In this document: one piece after another, positions 41,671 through 43,663 of the stretch
Numbering within the stretch: the stretch's first letter is position 1
Layout: each line of letters begins with the position of its first letter
Origin: a bacterium
Lineage (GTDB): Bacteria > Bacillota_I > Bacilli_A > Mycoplasmatales > Mycoplasmoidaceae
Reading direction: 5' to 3'
Length of the DNA: 43,663 bases
NCBI GenBank assembly: GCA_017645255.1
Contig: JAGCPI010000011.1
Span: forward strand, 1 to 43,663
The notes under the pieces: generated by a model
The model's input: the letters and a program-made list of their open reading frames with translations, nothing else
The model's database searches: none
What the model was told of the DNA's origin: nothing
Position numbers and translations under genes: made by a program

Positions 41671-42648
41671 TTAATTACTCTTAGGAAACAAATCATGATC
41701 AGATAATTTTTGTAAAATTTCCCGTAATGATTTTTTTCCTAAATTATGAATGTGTTCAATTTCTTCTTTGGTATGATCCACTAATTCTTGAACCGTCTTA
41801 ATTCCGGCACGTCTTAATGCATTATAACTACGCACACTTAAATCAAGATCTTCAATTGGACTTGACAATTCATGATGAGATTCTTCTTCTTTCTTGACCC
41901 GCATTACTTCCATTTCTTTGTACTTTTCATTTAAGTCAATTAATGGTTCAAAGTGATCACTTAAAATTTTGGCTGCAATCGCAATCGCATCAATTGGCTT
42001 GATGGTTCCATTGGTTGTTACAGTTAAAGTTAAAGCGTCACTATTTTTATTCTTAGATGTTTTATATTCTTCAACAGAATATCCAACATTAAGAATTGGA
42101 GTAAATTGAGAGTCAAGAGAAATGATTGACATTGAATTAATGCGTTCTTTATTTTCTTCAAATGTGCTGTATCCACGACCGGTCGTAGCATAAATTTCCA
42201 TTTCAAACTTTTTGTCGTTGGTAACTTCACAAATAATTAAATCGTCATTAATAATGTGAAATCCAGCAGGAAGTTCGATGTCTTTGGCTCTGACAATACC
42301 TGGACCTTGGAAATTTATTTTCAAGGTTGGTCAACTTTCAAGTTTTAAATTAGCTAGTTCATCTTCAGAAAAAACATTATCATCAATTTTTAGAACTAAC
42401 CGCTTTAGATTAAGGTTAATTTCAAGAACGTCTTCTTTTACACCCTTAATCGTCTTGAATTCGTCACTAACTCCTGGAATTTTAATTGCAAATACAGCTG
42501 CTCCGGGAATATTATTCATTAAAACACGCCGTAATGCATTTCCTAAAGTGTGTCCAAAACCGCTTTCAAGTGGCTTTAAAGTCACTTTGGCAGTTTCATC
42601 AGTGGAATCTTTGCTAAAGTCGATGTTATATTTAATAAATTTTTGCAT
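41671..42648 (-). CDS. rpoA: RNA polymerase alpha subunit
   Basis: A 325-residue alpha subunit. The N-terminal dimerisation domain has [17 protein letters not shown], and the C-terminal domain has [20 protein letters not shown], which binds DNA and activators. The start at 42648 is chosen: GGAG lies 7 bases upstream; the frame continues further upstream but overlaps rpsK. It lies 17 bases after rpsK. Confidence 0.98.
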
Positions 42649-42665
42649 TAATGTTGCTCCAAGGA

Positions 42666-43031
42666 CTAACGTGGTTTCTTTGGTGGTCTGCAACCGTTAT
42701 GTGGAATAGGGGTTACATCTTCGATGGATGTAATCTTTAATCCCCCAACTTCTAAACTGCGGATTGCAGTTTCTTTACCTTTACCAATTCCATTTACTGC
42801 AACGTCAACACTGCGTAAACCTAAATCATATGCCTTCTTCGCAGCAGTTTCTGATGCGACACCAGCAGCATATGGAGTAGATTTCTTCGTACCCTTGTAA
42901 CCAATGGTTCCAGATGAAGCTCAACTGATTACGTTTCCGTTTGGATCAGCAATCGTTACAATGGTATTATTCATCGAAGAGTGAATATATGCAATTCCGG
43001 AAGTAAATCCAATTTTTTTCTTCTTTGCCAT
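42666..43031 (-). CDS. rpsK: Ribosomal protein S11
   Basis: A 121-residue S11 of the 30S platform. [18 protein letters not shown] and [15 protein letters not shown] are the family signatures. The start at 43031 (MAKKKKIGF) has AGGAG upstream. Fourth gene of the visible operon, after rpsM. Confidence 0.98.
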
Positions 43032-43052
43032 GATGTGTTAAACTCCTGATTT

Positions 43053-43448
43053 CTAGTTCTTTGATTCGACTTTCTTGTTGGCTACAGTCTTACGTGGACC
43101 CTTACGTGTTCTTGCGTTGGTTCTAGTTCGTTGACCACGAACGGGAAGATTCCGCCGGTGCCGAATGCCACGGTAAGAACCCATTTCCATTTCGTTTTTA
43201 ATGGCAAGGTTAACTTTTTTTCTTAGTTCCCCTTCAATCAACAATCCTTCATCATTTCGTAAATGGTCAATTGCTTTCCGCAATTCACTTAATTCAGTTT
43301 CAGAAAGATCTTTAACCTTCTTTTCTGGATCAACTTTTGCCAATTCACAGATTTTCTTGGCAGTCGTGTATCCAATTCCGTAGATTGCAGTTAATGATAT
43401 TTTTGTTGCTTTATTTTCGGGAATATCGACCCCTAAAATACGTGCCAT
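43053..43448 (-). CDS. rpsM: Ribosomal protein S13
   Basis: A 131-residue S13, which contacts the P-site tRNA and the subunit bridge. [32 protein letters not shown] and [20 protein letters not shown] are diagnostic. The Lys/Ser/Asn tail is slightly extended. It has a GGAG upstream. Confidence 0.98.
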   Translation of the reverse strand: MARILGVDIPENKATKISLTAIYGIGYTTAKKICELAKVDPEKKVKDLSETELSELRKAIDHLRNDEGLLIEGELRKKVNLAIKNEMEMGSYRGIRHRRNLPVRGQRTRTNARTRKGPRKTVANKKVESKN

Positions 43449-43467
43449 ATGTCTGTTCTCCTAATAA

Positions 43468-43581
43468 TTAGCCTTGACGTTGCTTGTGCTTTTTGATTTT
43501 ACAAATCACACGCACAACTCCTTTTCGTCGAATGACGATACAATCCTTACAGATTGGTTTAACTGATGCTCTTACTTTCAT
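43468..43581 (-). CDS. rpmJ: Ribosomal protein L36
   Basis: A 37-residue L36. [20 protein letters not shown], with Cys11, Cys14 and a later Cys27 and His32, is the zinc-binding form. It lies between infA and rpsM, as in most bacteria. Confidence 0.97.
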   Translation of the reverse strand: MKVRASVKPICKDCIVIRRKGVVRVICKIKKHKQRQG

Positions 43582-43600
43582 CTTGTTATTCCTTATCTAT

Positions 43601-43663
43601 TTATTTCTTGCGATATAGAATTCTTCCACGTGTTAAGTCGTATTCACTTAACTCAACGTCAAC
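43601..43663 (-). CDS. infA: Translation initiation factor IF-1, C-terminal part (cut by window edge)
   Basis: The last 20 residues are visible, ending VELSEYDLTRGRILYRKK, which matches the IF-1 C-terminus (usual VELSPYDLTRGRITYR). The gene runs off the right edge. Position before rpmJ-rpsM supports the call. Confidence 0.9.
   Translation of the reverse strand, partial: VDVELSEYDLTRGRILYRKK

Overview
The window comes from a Mollicutes chromosome (mycoplasma-type). The sequence is strongly AT-rich. Conserved genes such as tuf, fusA, alaS, ligA and ftsH only read through if UGA is decoded as tryptophan, so the apparently broken frames are intact genes. Gene content and order fit a lineage near the pneumoniae/Ureaplasma/Malacoplasma side of the class, but I cannot name a species.

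Layout: 1-550 holds the start of rpsB and a small membrane protein (-). 575-5059 is a compact plus-strand cluster that looks like the membrane core of a type IV secretion/conjugation machine: a small two-helix protein, a VirB6-like polytopic protein and a PrgI(VirB3-like)-VirB4 fusion ATPase. No relaxase, coupling protein or integrase is visible. 5095-11116 is a minus-strand operon ligA-cysS-rlmB-sigma-rpmG-secE-nusG. Its order matches the Bacillus cysS-rlmB-sigH-rpmG-secE-nusG region and places an alternative sigma factor at the sigH position. After a tRNA-Gly come ispF-hpt-ftsH-serS (-), then folD-alaS-ruvX (+) and a CIRCE-controlled clpB (+).

22664-32007 mixes ispG, an unknown membrane protein, mnmA, a glycosyltransferase, hemW, miaA, miaB, a serine-rich exported protein and ispD. 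32079-36420 is the str operon (rpsL-rpsG-fusA-tuf, -). 36557-40448 is truA with an ECF transporter (ecfT-ecfA2-ecfA1) and a coupled unknown membrane protein. A divergent ferritin-like gene separates these from infA-rpmJ-rpsM-rpsK-rpoA-rplQ (-), the usual alpha-operon order.

How the parts fit: three MEP isoprenoid enzymes (IspD, IspF, IspG) occur with MiaA, which consumes DMAPP, and MiaB, which thiomethylates its product. This suggests a retained isoprenoid route serving tRNA position 37. IspG, MiaB and HemW are predicted [4Fe-4S] enzymes and MnmA needs activated sulfur, so Fe-S/sulfur supply should exist elsewhere. The ferritin-like protein may belong to the same iron economy. The most notable items are the type IV secretion-like module and the sigH-position sigma factor.
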